Below the pieces are notes generated by a model. That model was not told the origin of the DNA. It searched no databases and saw only the letters and a program-made list of their open reading frames with translations. A stretch of 64,000 nt of DNA, taken from positions 7,750,001 to 7,814,000 of the forward strand of contig NZ_CP109181.1 of assembly GCF_036248275.1 (NCBI RefSeq), read 5' to 3'. Both the position numbers and the translations under genes were made by a program. Numbering within the stretch: the first letter of the stretch is position 1; every line of letters starts with the position of its first letter. This document shows positions 57,801-64,000 of the stretch, one piece after another. Origin of the DNA: Streptomyces sp. NBC_01716. GTDB taxonomy: Bacteria; Actinomycetota; Actinomycetes; Streptomycetales; Streptomycetaceae.

Positions 57801-60800
57801 TGCGGCGTCACGCCGAACGACTCGACCAGACGGTAGAGCGCGGTCTCGATGGCGAAGAGCGCGGACTGTGTGTAGCGGGTCTGGTTGAGCAGGGTGGGAT
57901 CGTCGGCGAAGACGACGTCCTTGACCGGTACTTCGGCGTTCAGGTGCTGGTCGAGGGTGGTGCAGACCTCGTCGAACGTGTCCCGGAAGACCGGGTACGT
58001 GTCGTACAACTCCCGGCCCATACCGGGCCGTTGCGCGCCCTGTCCCGTGAAGAGGAACGCGGTCTTGCCGGGGTGAGGCGTGCCACGGACCAGCGCCGGG
58101 GACGGCTCACCGAGGGTGAGCGCGCCCAGCACGCGGTCGAACGCCTCGTGCTCGTTGCCGAACACCACGGCCCGGTACGGGAACTGGGCCCGGGTGGTGG
58201 CGAGTGCGTGGGCGACCCGGTCCGGGCGCACCTCGGGGTTGAGTTCGAGGTACGTACGCAGCTGCTGCGCCTGGTCGCGGAGAGCCTGCTCCGTCTTGGC
58301 GGAGAGAAGCCACGGGATGAGGGCGGCCTGGGGGCCGTCCTGCTCCTGGTCGTCCTCGGTGGACTCCGGTGTGACCGGGGCCTGTTCGAGGATGACATGG
58401 GCGTTGGTGCCGCTGATGCCGAAGGAGGAGACGGCGGAGCGGCGCGGCTGGCCGGTCTCCGGCCAGTCGCGGGCCTCGGTCAGAAGCCGCACATTGCCCG
58501 ACTCCCAGTCGATGTGCGGGCTGGGCTCGTCCACGTGGAGCGTCCGCGGCAGGGTGCCGTGGCGCATGGCCTGGATCATCTTGATGACTCCGCCGATACC
58601 GGCGGCGGCCTGGGCATGGCCGATGTTGGACTTCAACGAACCGAGCCAGAGCGGCTCTTCACGGTTCTGGCCGTACGTGGCAAGAAGCGCCTGGGCCTCG
58701 ATCGGGTCGCCCAGCGGCGTTCCGGTGCCGTGGGCCTCGACCGCGTCGACCTGGTCGGCGGTCAGACCCGCGCCGGTGAGCGCGGCCTTGATGACGCGCT
58801 GCTGAGAGGGACCGTTCGGGGCGGTCAGACCGTTGCTCGCGCCGTCCTGGTTGACCGCGGAGCCGCGGATCACGGCGAGCACCGTGTGTCCGTTGGCCTT
58901 CGCGTCCGACAGACGCTCAAGGAGCACCATGCCAGCGCCCTCGGCCCAGATGGTGCCGTCGGCGGCACCGGCGAACGACTTGCACCGGCCGTCGGGCGCA
59001 AGCCCGCGCTGGCGGCTGAACTCCAGGAACATGCCCGGGTTGGCCATGACCGTCGCGCCACCGGCGAGAGCCATCGTGGACTCGCCGTTCCGCAGCGACT
59101 GGCACGCCAGGTGCATCGCGACGAGCGACGACGAGCACGCCGTGTCGACGGTGACCGCCGGGCCTTCCAGACCCAGCGTGTAGGCGACTCGCCCGGAGGC
59201 GACACTCGCCGTCGTACCCGTCAGCAGGAACCCGTCGACAGGCTCGCTGCCCTTGTGGACGAGGGAGCCGTACTCCTGGGTGACGACACCGGCGAAGACA
59301 CCGACGGGCTTGCCGCGCAGGGCGTCGGGGCGGATACCCGCGTTCTCGAACGTCTCCCACGTCGTCTCCAGGAGGAGCCGCTGCTGCGGGTCGAGCGCGA
59401 GAGCCTCACGGGGGCTGATCCCGAAGAACTCGGGGTCGAACCGGTCGGCGTCGTACAGGAACCCACCCGTACGGGCATAGGTCCTTCCGCGCACGTCGGG
59501 GTCCGGGTCGAACAACTCCTCAAGATCCCAGCCGCGGTTGACGGGGAAGGAGCCGATGGCGTCCACCCCCTCGGTGACCAGCCGCCACAGCTCGTCCGGC
59601 GTGGTGGCGCCACCGGGGTAGCGGCAGCCCATACCGACCACGGCGATCGGGTCGTCGTCGTCACGCGGGACCACCGGTACGACGGCGGTCTCCACCGCGT
59701 CCTGCGGCAACACGGCCTCGTCGTCGACCAGTTCGTCCCTGAGGTGCGTGATCAGCGCCTCGGGCGTCGGGTGGTCGAACAGCATCGTGGACGGCAGGTG
59801 CAGTCCCAGCGACTCGCCGAGCACCATGAGGAGTTCGATACCGGCGAGCGAGTCGAAGCCGAGGTCCTTGAACGAGCTCTCGGGGTCGATGACCAGCGGC
59901 GAGCTGTGGCCCAGGACGGCCGCGACGTGCTTGCGCAGGACCTCCAGGAGGAGTTCGCGCTGCTCGTCCTCGGACCGGCCGGCCAGCTGCCGGCGCAGCG
60001 AGGACTCGTCCACCTCCTCACCGCCGCGCTCGGCGGGCGGTGCCTGGGCCGGAAGCAGTTCGGCGAGCAGCGGGGACAGCATCGAGGCCCGCTGCGAGCG
60101 TGCGCCGGAGACATCGACCCCGGCGGGCACGAGCACGGCTCGCGCCGTCGCGAGGGCCGAGTCGAAGAGCCCGAGCGCCCGCTCGGTGGGCATCGGCGCC
60201 AGTCCGCCGCGGTTCATACGCGCCCGGTCCTGCTCGTCCAGGGTGTCGGCCATACCGGCTTCCCACAGGCCCCAGGCGAGGGACTTCGCGGGGAGTCCGG
60301 CGGACCGGCGGTGTTCGGCGAGCTGGTCCAGGAAGGAGTTGGCGGCGGCGTAGTTGGCCTGTCCGGGGGAGCCCAGGACACCGACCACCGACGAGAACAT
60401 GACGAAGGCGTCCAGGTCCAGGTCCTGGGTCAGCTCGTGCAGGTTCCACGCGCCCTCGACCTTCGGGCGGAGTACCGCGTCCAGCCGGTCCGGGGTGAGT
60501 TCCGTGACCACACCGTCGTCCAGGACACCGGCGCAGTGGACCACCGCACCCAGCGGGTGCTCCGCGGGCAGCCCCGCGAGCAGCGCTTCGAGCGACTGCC
60601 GGTCGGCCGCGTCGCAGGCGGCGACCGTGACCTCGGCGCCGAGTCCGGCCAGCTCCGCGGTGAGCGCGCTGTCCGTACGGCCGCTCCGGCTCGTCAGCAG
60701 CAGCTTCCTGACGCCGTGCCGGGTGACCAGGTGCCGGGCGAGGATCGAGCCGAGGGCGCCGGTGCCGCCGGTGATGAGTACGGTGCGCCGCGCGTCGAAC

Positions 60801-63800
60801 GTCGCGGGAATCGCGCCCGGCGTCAGACGGGCGAGGCGCGGCACGAAGAACCGCCCCTCGCGCAGGGCCAGTTGGCGCTCTCCGGTGGAGAGGGCGGCCA
60901 CGATTGCCTCGTCGGAGGCCCGCGAGCCGTCGACGTCGACGAGCGTGAACCGGTCCGGGTGCTCGGACTGGGACGACCGGATCAGACCCCAGACCGCCGC
61001 TCCGGCGAGGTCGGCCGACGCGTCGCCGGTCCCGGTGGACCGCGCGTTCTCGGTGAGGACCACCAGACGCGAGTCCGGCGCTCCGTCGGCCAGGACCGCC
61101 TGGAGCAGGTCAAGGGCCTTGCGGGTCTGTGCGTGTGCCGCCTCGACCGGTTCGGCGCCGTCGGCGGTGAAGCGGGCGACGACCGTCGACGGCCGGGCCG
61201 CGCCGGCCCGCAGCGAAGCGCGCAGCGCATCGGCGTCCGGGTACGAATCGGCCGCGGAACCGAGCGCCGCCAGCACAGCGGCGACCCGCGGATTACGGGT
61301 GTCTCCCACCACGGCCCAGCCGGCGCCGTCGGGGCGCGCCGCCGCGCGCGGCGGCGCGGGTACCGCGCGCCAGGCGACCTCGTGGAGCGCGCCGTCGCGG
61401 TCGGGCCTGGCAGCTTCGAGCTGCTCGGAGCTGACCCCGCGCATGGCGAGCGAGTCCACCGTCAGGACCGGCGCACCGGACGGGTCCGTCACCGTCAGGG
61501 CGACCGTCTCGGGCGTCGTGCGTACGAGCTGGACCCGCAGGGCACGGGCGCCGTTGGCGTGGAGGGCCACACCGCTCCAGGAGAACGGCACCAGGAGCGT
61601 GCCGTCCGTCCGGGTCGAGGCCAGCGCGATCGGGTGGAGCGCGGAGTCGAGCAGACCGGGGTGGACGCCGTACGAGCCAGGGGCGGTCCCCGCGGGCAGG
61701 GCCACCTCGGCGTACAGCGTGTCGCCGTCCTCCCAGGCGGCGCCGAGCCCCTGGAAGACCCCGGCGTAACCGAATCCGGCCTCGGCGACGTGCCGGTAGA
61801 AGCCGTCGGTGTCCAGCGCCTCGGCGGAGGCCGGGGGCCAGACCGCGTCCGCCGCCGGGATGGCCGGCGGTACGGCGGGGGCCGTGCCGAGCGCACCGGT
61901 GGCGTGGCAGGTCCAGTCGGCGCCCAGCGGGGCGTCCTCGGGCCGCGAGTGGACGGCGAAGCTCCGGCGCCCGGAGTCGTCCGCCGGCCGGACGACGACC
62001 CTCAGCTGAAGGGCGCCGTGCTCCGGCAGAGCCAGGAAGACATGGTGGGTGAGCTCCTCGATACGGGGGCGTCCCACCAGGGCCGCGGCGTGCAGCAGCA
62101 TGTCGACGAAGGCGACACCCGGCATGACCGGGGTGCCGAAGACGGCGTGGTCGGCAGCCCACGGAGGCGCGGAGGCGTTGACCCGGCCGGTCAGCAGGAG
62201 GCCGCCCGGGTCGGGCAGCTCGGCGGCGGTGGTGAGCACCGGGTGCCCGGTGGCGGTCAGTCCCGCCGAACTCACGTCCCCTGTGGCGGCCGTGGCCGTG
62301 AGCCAGTAGCGCTGGCGCTGGAAGGGGTACGTGGGGAGGTCGGGGTGGCTGTCGGCGCTCGGGAGATGGGTGGTGAGGTTCGCGGGGGCGCCGGCCGCGT
62401 GCGCGGTGGCGAGGGCGGTGAGGAGCGTGGTGGCCTCGGAGTGTCCCTTGCGGAGGACGGCCACGGGGCTGGTGCTGTTACGGGACTTGGTGAGGGTCTC
62501 GTTGACCAGAGTGGTGAGAACCGGGTCGGGTCCGAGTTCGAGGTAGTGGCGGGTGCCGAGCCCGTCGAGGGTGCGGATGGTGTCGGCGAAGCGTACGGCG
62601 TCGCGGACGTGCTGGACCCAGTACCGCGCGGTGGTGATGTGGTGATCGGCGAGTTCGCCGGTGACGGCGGAGACGACCGGAATCAGCGGGGTGTGGTACG
62701 TCAGGTCGGCGGCGACGCGTTCGAACTCGTCCAGCATGGGGTCCATGTGGGGTGAGTGGAAGGCGTGGGAGACCGTCAGCCGCTTCGTCTTGACCCCGGT
62801 CTTGGCGAGGGAGTCGGCGATCTGGGTGGCGGCCTTTTCGTCGCCGGAGATGACGATCGAGTTGGGGCCGTTGACGGCGGCGATGGTGACGTGGTGTTCG
62901 TGGCCTTCGAGGAGTGGGAGTACCTGTTCCTCGGTGGTGCGGAGCGAGATCATGGCGCCGTTGGCGGGCAGGGCCTGCATCAACGACCCACGGGCGGCGA
63001 CGAGTCGGCACGCGTCGTTGAGGGTGAAGATGCCGGCTACGTGTGCGGCGGTGATCTCACCGATGGAGTGGCCGGCCAGGTGGTGCGGGGTGAGCCCGAA
63101 GGACTCGACCAGGCGGTAGAGCGCGGTCTCGATGGCGAAGAGCGCGGACTGTGTGTAGCGGGTCTGGTTCAGCAGTTCCGGGTCGTCCGCGAACACGACG
63201 TCCTTGACCGGTACTTCGGCGTCCAGATGCCGGTCGAGGGTGGCGCAGACCTCGTCGAACGTGTCCCGGAACACCGGGTACGTGTCGTACAACTCCCGGC
63301 CCATACCGGCCCGCTGCGAGCCCTGCCCGGTGAACAGGAAGGCGGTCGTGCCTTCCCGCGCCGTTCCGGTGACGACCTCGCGGGAGGTCTCACCGTTGCT
63401 CAACGAGCGCAGACCCGCGAGGAGTTCGTCGCGGCCCTCACCGATCACCACGGCCCGGTGCTGGAAACGCGCGCGGGTGGAAGTGAGCGCCTGACCGATG
63501 TGCGCGGGGTGGAGATCGGGCTGCGCGGTCACGTGGTCGAGCAACTGCCGCGCCTGGTCACGGAGAGACTGTTCCGTCTTGGCGGACAGGAACCACGGCA
63601 CGAGGCCCGCCTGGGGCGCGTCCTGCTCCTGCTCGTCCTCGGCGGGCTCCGGTGTGACCGGGGGCTGCTCGATGATCAGGTGGGCGTTGGTGCCGCTGAT
63701 GCCGAAGGAGGAGACGGCGGCCCGGCGGGGATGATCCGTCTCGGGCCAGGCACGCGCCTCGGTGAGGAGCTGTACGTTGCCGGACGTCCAGTCGATGTGC

Positions 63801-64000
63801 GGGCTGGGCTCGTCGACGTTGATGGTCCGCGGCAGGGTGCCGTGGCGCATGGCCTGGATCATCTTGATGACTCCGCCGATACCGGCGGCGGCCTGCGTGT
63901 GCCCGATGTTGGACTTCAACGACCCCAGCCACAGGGGCTCTTCACGGTTCTGGCCGTACGTGGCGAGAAGCGCCTGGGCCTCGATCGGGTCACCGAGCGG
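48836..64000 (-). CDS. Trimodular PKS for the starter chain, 5' end outside window: (KS)-AT-DH-KR-ACP x3
   Basis: The frame is open to the window edge, so the first KS is incomplete and anything before it is unseen. Three modules follow. ATs lie near 63330-62530, 58050-57240 and 52710-51890, all with HAFHSP (malonyl). DHs have HAVFG/HIIFG/HVVHG...P and HPGLLD or HPALLD. KRs near 60785, 55445 and 50155 have LDD. ACPs carry GFDSL, GFDSL and GLDSL. No ER is present. The first DH has YAGVF instead of YGPxF. Its KS and AT sequences (LGSLKSNIGHA, DACRLVAARGSLMQ) form a family distinct from the plus-strand PKSs and shared with the half-module at 45667, showing a second PKS lineage. The C-terminal tail (DDDLFDFIDNEL) is a class 1 docking domain. 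There is no thioesterase, so the chain passes on. Confidence 0.96.
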   Translation of the reverse strand, partial: PLGDPIEAQALLATYGQNREEPLWLGSLKSNIGHTQAAAGIGGVIKMIQAMRHGTLPRTINVDEPSPHIDWTSGNVQLLTEARAWPETDHPRRAAVSSFGISGTNAHLIIEQPPVTPEPAEDEQEQDAPQAGLVPWFLSAKTEQSLRDQARQLLDHVTAQPDLHPAHIGQALTSTRARFQHRAVVIGEGRDELLAGLRSLSNGETSREVVTGTAREGTTAFLFTGQGSQRAGMGRELYDTYPVFRDTFDEVCATLDRHLDAEVPVKDVVFADDPELLNQTRYTQSALFAIETALYRLVESFGLTPHHLAGHSIGEITAAHVAGIFTLNDACRLVAARGSLMQALPANGAMISLRTTEEQVLPLLEGHEHHVTIAAVNGPNSIVISGDEKAATQIADSLAKTGVKTKRLTVSHAFHSPHMDPMLDEFERVAADLTYHTPLIPVVSAVTGELADHHITTARYWVQHVRDAVRFADTIRTLDGLGTRHYLELGPDPVLTTLVNETLTKSRNSTSPVAVLRKGHSEATTLLTALATAHAAGAPANLTTHLPSADSHPDLPTYPFQRQRYWLTATAATGDVSSAGLTATGHPVLTTAAELPDPGGLLLTGRVNASAPPWAADHAVFGTPVMPGVAFVDMLLHAAALVGRPRIEELTHHVFLALPEHGALQLRVVVRPADDSGRRSFAVHSRPEDAPLGADWTCHATGALGTAPAVPPAIPAADAVWPPASAEALDTDGFYRHVAEAGFGYAGVFQGLGAAWEDGDTLYAEVALPAGTAPGSYGVHPGLLDSALHPIALASTRTDGTLLVPFSWSGVALHANGARALRVQLVRTTPETVALTVTDPSGAPVLTVDSLAMRGVSSEQLEAARPDRDGALHEVAWRAVPAPPRAAARPDGAGWAVVGDTRNPRVAAVLAALGSAADSYPDADALRASLRAGAARPSTVVARFTADGAEPVEAAHAQTRKALDLLQAVLADGAPDSRLVVLTENARSTGTGDASADLAGAAVWGLIRSSQSEHPDRFTLVDVDGSRASDEAIVAALSTGERQLALREGRFFVPRLARLTPGAIPATFDARRTVLITGGTGALGSILARHLVTRHGVRKLLLTSRSGRTDSALTAELAGLGAEVTVAACDAADRQSLEALLAGLPAEHPLGAVVHCAGVLDDGVVTELTPDRLDAVLRPKVEGAWNLHELTQDLDLDAFVMFSSVVGVLGSPGQANYAAANSFLDQLAEHRRSAGLPAKSLAWGLWEAGMADTLDEQDRARMNRGGLAPMPTERALGLFDSALATARAVLVPAGVDVSGARSQRASMLSPLLAELLPAQAPPAERGGEEVDESSLRRQLAGRSEDEQRELLLEVLRKHVAAVLGHSSPLVIDPESSFKDLGFDSLAGIELLMVLGESLGLHLPSTMLFDHPTPEALITHLRDELVDDEAVLPQDAVETAVVPVVPRDDDDPIAVVGMGCRYPGGATTPDELWRLVTEGVDAIGSFPVNRGWDLEELFDPDPDVRGRTYARTGGFLYDADRFDPEFFGISPREALALDPQQRLLLETTWETFENAGIRPDALRGKPVGVFAGVVTQEYGSLVHKGSEPVDGFLLTGTTASVASGRVAYTLGLEGPAVTVDTACSSSLVAMHLACQSLRNGESTMALAGGATVMANPGMFLEFSRQRGLAPDGRCKSFAGAADGTIWAEGAGMVLLERLSDAKANGHTVLAVIRGSAVNQDGASNGLTAPNGPSQQRVIKAALTGAGLTADQVDAVEAHGTGTPLGDPIEAQALLATYGQNREEPLWLGSLKSNIGHAQAAAGIGGVIKMIQAMRHGTLPRTLHVDEPSPHIDWESGNVRLLTEARDWPETGQPRRSAVSSFGISGTNAHVILEQAPVTPESTEDDQEQDGPQAALIPWLLSAKTEQALRDQAQQLRTYLELNPEVRPDRVAHALATTRAQFPYRAVVFGNEHEAFDRVLGALTLGEPSPALVRGTPHPGKTAFLFTGQGAQRPGMGRELYDTYPVFRDTFDEVCTTLDQHLNAEVPVKDVVFADDPTLLNQTRYTQSALFAIETALYRLVESFGVTPQYLAGHSIGEIAAAHVAGIFSLDDACRLVAARGSLMQALPANGAMISLRATEGQIVPLLEGHEDEVTIAAVNGPSSIVISGDEEAATRIADSLAETGVKTRRLTVSHAFHSPHMEPMLDEFELVAGELIYHTPTIPIVSALSGELADHYITTPQYWVQHVREAVRFADAITTLDRLGTRHYLELGPDPVLTAMAQDSVPDDVDAVHVATLHRDRDENQSFLTALAAAHANGTQVRWTPVIGEGPAPAPGLPTYPFQRQHYWLEPAKPTSGADGLGLTATSHPVLTTLAELPDGGGHLFTGRVSGNDPDWVAEHIIFGTMIVPGVAFVDLLLHAARHVDCEHIEELTHHVFLAVPERAALQLRLLVEPADNSGHRSFAFYSRPEDVPVETDWTLHATGVLGAERREVPAGADSLRNEVWPPEITDTMEEMDVAEFYRRVTDGGFGYGPLFRGLKKAWQDGDTTYAEVSLPTGSDPGDYGIHPGLLDSALQPAALIMGETEADDSIRVPFSWAGVSLHATGAGSLRIRHTWTTPDTASLVIADQTGTPVMTIDSLAMRTVGADQLAATRAADAGELYKVDWTDVQAVEDKTQSAGAKWAVVADPGNAQVTGALSPLGAAVEVAPDAITLPTTPGDDTSRPDVVFTWCVSEPGADPARTARSFTHRVLGLVQTILADERPDSRLVVLTKGAMSTGTGGRTDLAGAAVWGLIRTAQTEHPDRFTLIDLDGSDSSLRALSAALATDEPQLAVRDGRLLAPRLARAGANSAGSDATSDSAPTASTAPFDPEKTVLITGGTGALGTLLARHLVTEHGVKKLLLTSRRGRTAGSTITEELAELGAEVTIAACDTADRESLETLLASLPDEHPLGAVVHCAGTLDDGIVTALTPERLDGVLRPKVDGAWNLHELTRDLELNAFVMFSSVVGVLGSPGQSNYAAANVFLDELAEHRRSAGLPAKSLAWGLWESGMADTLDEQDQARMNRGGLLPMPADQALGHFDAALEADQVVVVPAKLDLAGLRARAATTPVAPVFRGLVRTPLRSAAQSAGAGAEVGALGQAIAGRPEAEQDKIILDFLRNHVATVLGHGSPNSIDPVHSFKELGFDSLSSVELRNSLNKASGMRLPSTLLFDYPTPTVLAGYIRSQLVGSGQAEAGTQVARRTTRSASSRSDAADPIVIVGMGCRFPGADTPEALWQLVVDERDAVGAFPDNRGWDIENLFDADPDVRGKSYASEGGFLYDADRFDPEFFGISPREALALDPQQRLLLETTWETFENAGIRPDALRGKPVGVFAGVAAAEYVSLTHQGAEPVEGYLLTGTTSSVASGRISYTLGLEGPAVTVDTACSSSLVAMHLACQSLRNGESTMALAGGATIMANPGMFMEFSRQRGLAPDSRAKSYAGAADGTIWAEGAGMVLLERLSDAKANGHTVLAVIRGSAVNQDGASNGLTAPNGPSQQRVINAALAGAGLSPDQVDAVEGHGTGTPLGDPIEAQALLATYGQNREEPLWLGSLKSNIGHAQAAAGIGGVIKMIQAMRHGTLPRTLHVDEPSPQIDWESGNVQLLTEARAWPETDHPRRSAVSSFGISGTNAHLILEEAPTATHPEPVRDTEPTVGTVPWFLSAKTEQALRDQALQLSEYLESDTEARPDQVAHALASTRSQFQHRAVVVGDGRDELLAGLRSLSDGETSRTVVTGTARPGGTAFLFTGQGAQRAGMGRELYDAYPVFREAFDEVCTTLDRHLDAEVPVKDVVFADDPELLNQTRYTQSALFAIETALYRLVESFGVTPHHLAGHSIGEIAAAHVAGIFTLNDASRLVAARGSLMQALPGNGAMISLRATEEQVLPLLEGHEHHVTIAAVNGPNSIVISGDEEAATQIAATLAETGVKTRRLTVSHAFHSPHMDPMLAEFERVAGDLTYHTPTIPVVSAVTGEIADHHITTARYWVQHVRDAVRFADTIRTLDGLGTRHYLELGPDPVLTTLVNETLSATDGTHTATPTAVLRKGHSEAGTLLAALATAHTAGAPADLTAHLPARQTHPNLPTYPFQRQRYWLDQASPAAKAQNSSGHPLLTAAIPLPDGEGAVFTGRVSLKAQPWLRDHVVHGTVVLPGVAFVDLLLHAGGYVDCDQIEELTHHAFLAVPEQGGRELRVTVGAADEGGRRPFSLYSAPESEVAEESAEWTRHASGFLTGAAPEPDFDLTVWPPAEGEAVEMEEFYRGFIGRGYDYGPLFQGFKAGWRVGETLYAEIALPEGTDPEAYGIHPALLDSALHPLMLFWYGSDAVRLPFSWSGVALHAFGPSRLRVRLTRSERDLMSLAVADPTGAPVLTITGLSMREVASDQVAAARAQQSNALYEMGWSPLAAPASADAGRWAGLGLTDLTAALREAGTDVVDHSTLATLSGPASNGARPPRIVLAGPGRFDGDDLAAHTHTSVDELVKLIRDFVSDDALTDSRLVVVTRNAVATADGEQVPDPAGTAVWGLMRTAGSEYPDRFVVVDIDGSDATLAALPAALATGEPQLAIREGELRVPRLVHATLPTQEDGGDAEVTGAGFAPEGTVLITGGTGTLGGLLARHLVERHGVRHLLLTSRRGPAADGAAELTAELKALGAEVSVASCDTAVAEEAAGLLKSIPDTHPLTGVFHTAGVLDDAALASLTPERLSAVMRPKVDGAYHLHQLTETMDLAAFVLFSSAAGAIGNPGQANYAAANTFLDGLASHRRGRGLPALSLAWGLWAQTSELTAGLDPVGRARLDRGGIGAMPTAQALALLDVALASDRTLLVPAKLNLARLGDGDAPVPPVLHGLVRPRGRRAAAQDGATAPNALRQRLASQDEAAQLDILLTYIHGQVAAVLGHGSPDAIDPDSGFLDMGLDSLTTVEFRNNLNQATGLRLPPTTLFDYPTPVQLATMLRAELAPEGTESTPDEVPQALVAELDRLEGSLGTVAPGARTAVVARMQALLQKLDGLDDAERQGTNVAIESATDDDLFDFIDNELGLS
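51894..52023 (-). repeat. Perfect 130-bp repeat, copy 1 (end of AT, third starter-PKS module)
   Basis: By direct reading, these 130 bases match 62523-62652 without a mismatch in the same orientation, inside the C-terminal part of the AT domain. Flanking bases differ at both edges. Identity at synonymous sites exceeds that with the middle module, which suggests recent gene conversion. Confidence 0.85.
62523..62652 (-). repeat. Perfect 130-bp repeat, copy 2 (end of AT, first visible starter-PKS module)
   Basis: Identical to 51894-52023 and in the same direction. The equivalent stretch of the middle module (about 57236-57365) is similar but carries many substitutions. Confidence 0.85.

Noticed and set aside
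56222..62755. Long plus-strand open frame (2177 codons) opposite the trimodular PKS
   Set aside because: Antisense shadow of the GC-rich PKS gene with repetitive Gly/Asp/Arg composition and no domain. Similar frames at 655-3150, 3223-4863, 13710-17126, 19146-23159 and 45883-48864 were dismissed for the same reason.
48836..64000. Regularly spaced repeats as a CRISPR or tandem array
   Set aside because: The periodicity of about 5 kb is explained by homologous KS-AT-DH-KR-ACP modules.

Overview
The window is the core of a modular type I polyketide synthase (PKS) cluster from a high-GC actinomycete. Strong G/C bias at third codon positions, GTG starts, AGGAG-type ribosome sites and the gene families all point to Streptomyces or a close relative. 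The enzyme set fits a polyene macrolactam built on a beta-amino fatty acid starter, the family that includes cremimycin, BE-14106/ML-449, heronamide and (with a different starter) vicenistatin. The exact product cannot be named from sequence alone, and both ends of the window cut through PKS genes.

Layout. On the plus strand, 1-11665 holds the end of one PKS and the final thioesterase-bearing PKS. A proline-iminopeptidase-like hydrolase (11762-12697), a bimodular PKS (12705-22808) and a cytochrome P450 (22857-24092) follow. A perfect 18-bp-arm hairpin closes this block. Next come a minus-strand MFS exporter and a divergent TetR regulator (24204-26472). The starter-loading cassette follows: an adenylating ligase (minus), a free ACP (plus), a trans-acting acyltransferase (minus) and a second adenylating ligase (plus), 26455-31104. 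A plus-strand operon (31167-45514) then encodes the first main-chain PKS, which starts with its own ACP, an FcoT-like thioesterase, a fragmentary PKS that starts inside a dehydratase, and a glycine-oxidase-like flavoenzyme. Two strong hairpins separate this operon from a converging minus-strand operon (45667-64000). That operon encodes a trimodular PKS (5' end outside the window) and a PKS that stops inside a dehydratase.

How it works together (inference from characterised relatives). The minus-strand trimodular PKS passes a short polyene chain to a fourth module that is split through the middle of its dehydratase: KS-AT-DH(N half) on the minus strand and DH(C half)-KR-ACP on the plus strand. 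The FcoT-like enzyme would add glycine to the resulting enoyl-ACP and release it. The flavoenzyme would trim the N-carboxymethyl group to give a 3-amino acid. One ligase would load this onto the free ACP, the other would cap the amine with an amino acid, and the trans-acyltransferase would move the capped unit to the N-terminal ACP of the main-chain PKS. At least seven main-chain modules (one incomplete here) extend it, all with KR and DH and none with ER, and one takes methylmalonate. The hydrolase would remove the cap, the terminal thioesterase would close the lactam, and the P450 would tailor it.

The most notable feature is the split module. The dehydratase catalytic His and Asp lie on two separate polypeptides encoded on opposite strands. 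Other points worth attention are a P450 lacking the usual acid/Thr pair in its I-helix, a compositional island and a perfect 130-bp repeat showing recombination inside PKS genes, and two dehydratases with altered YGP motifs.
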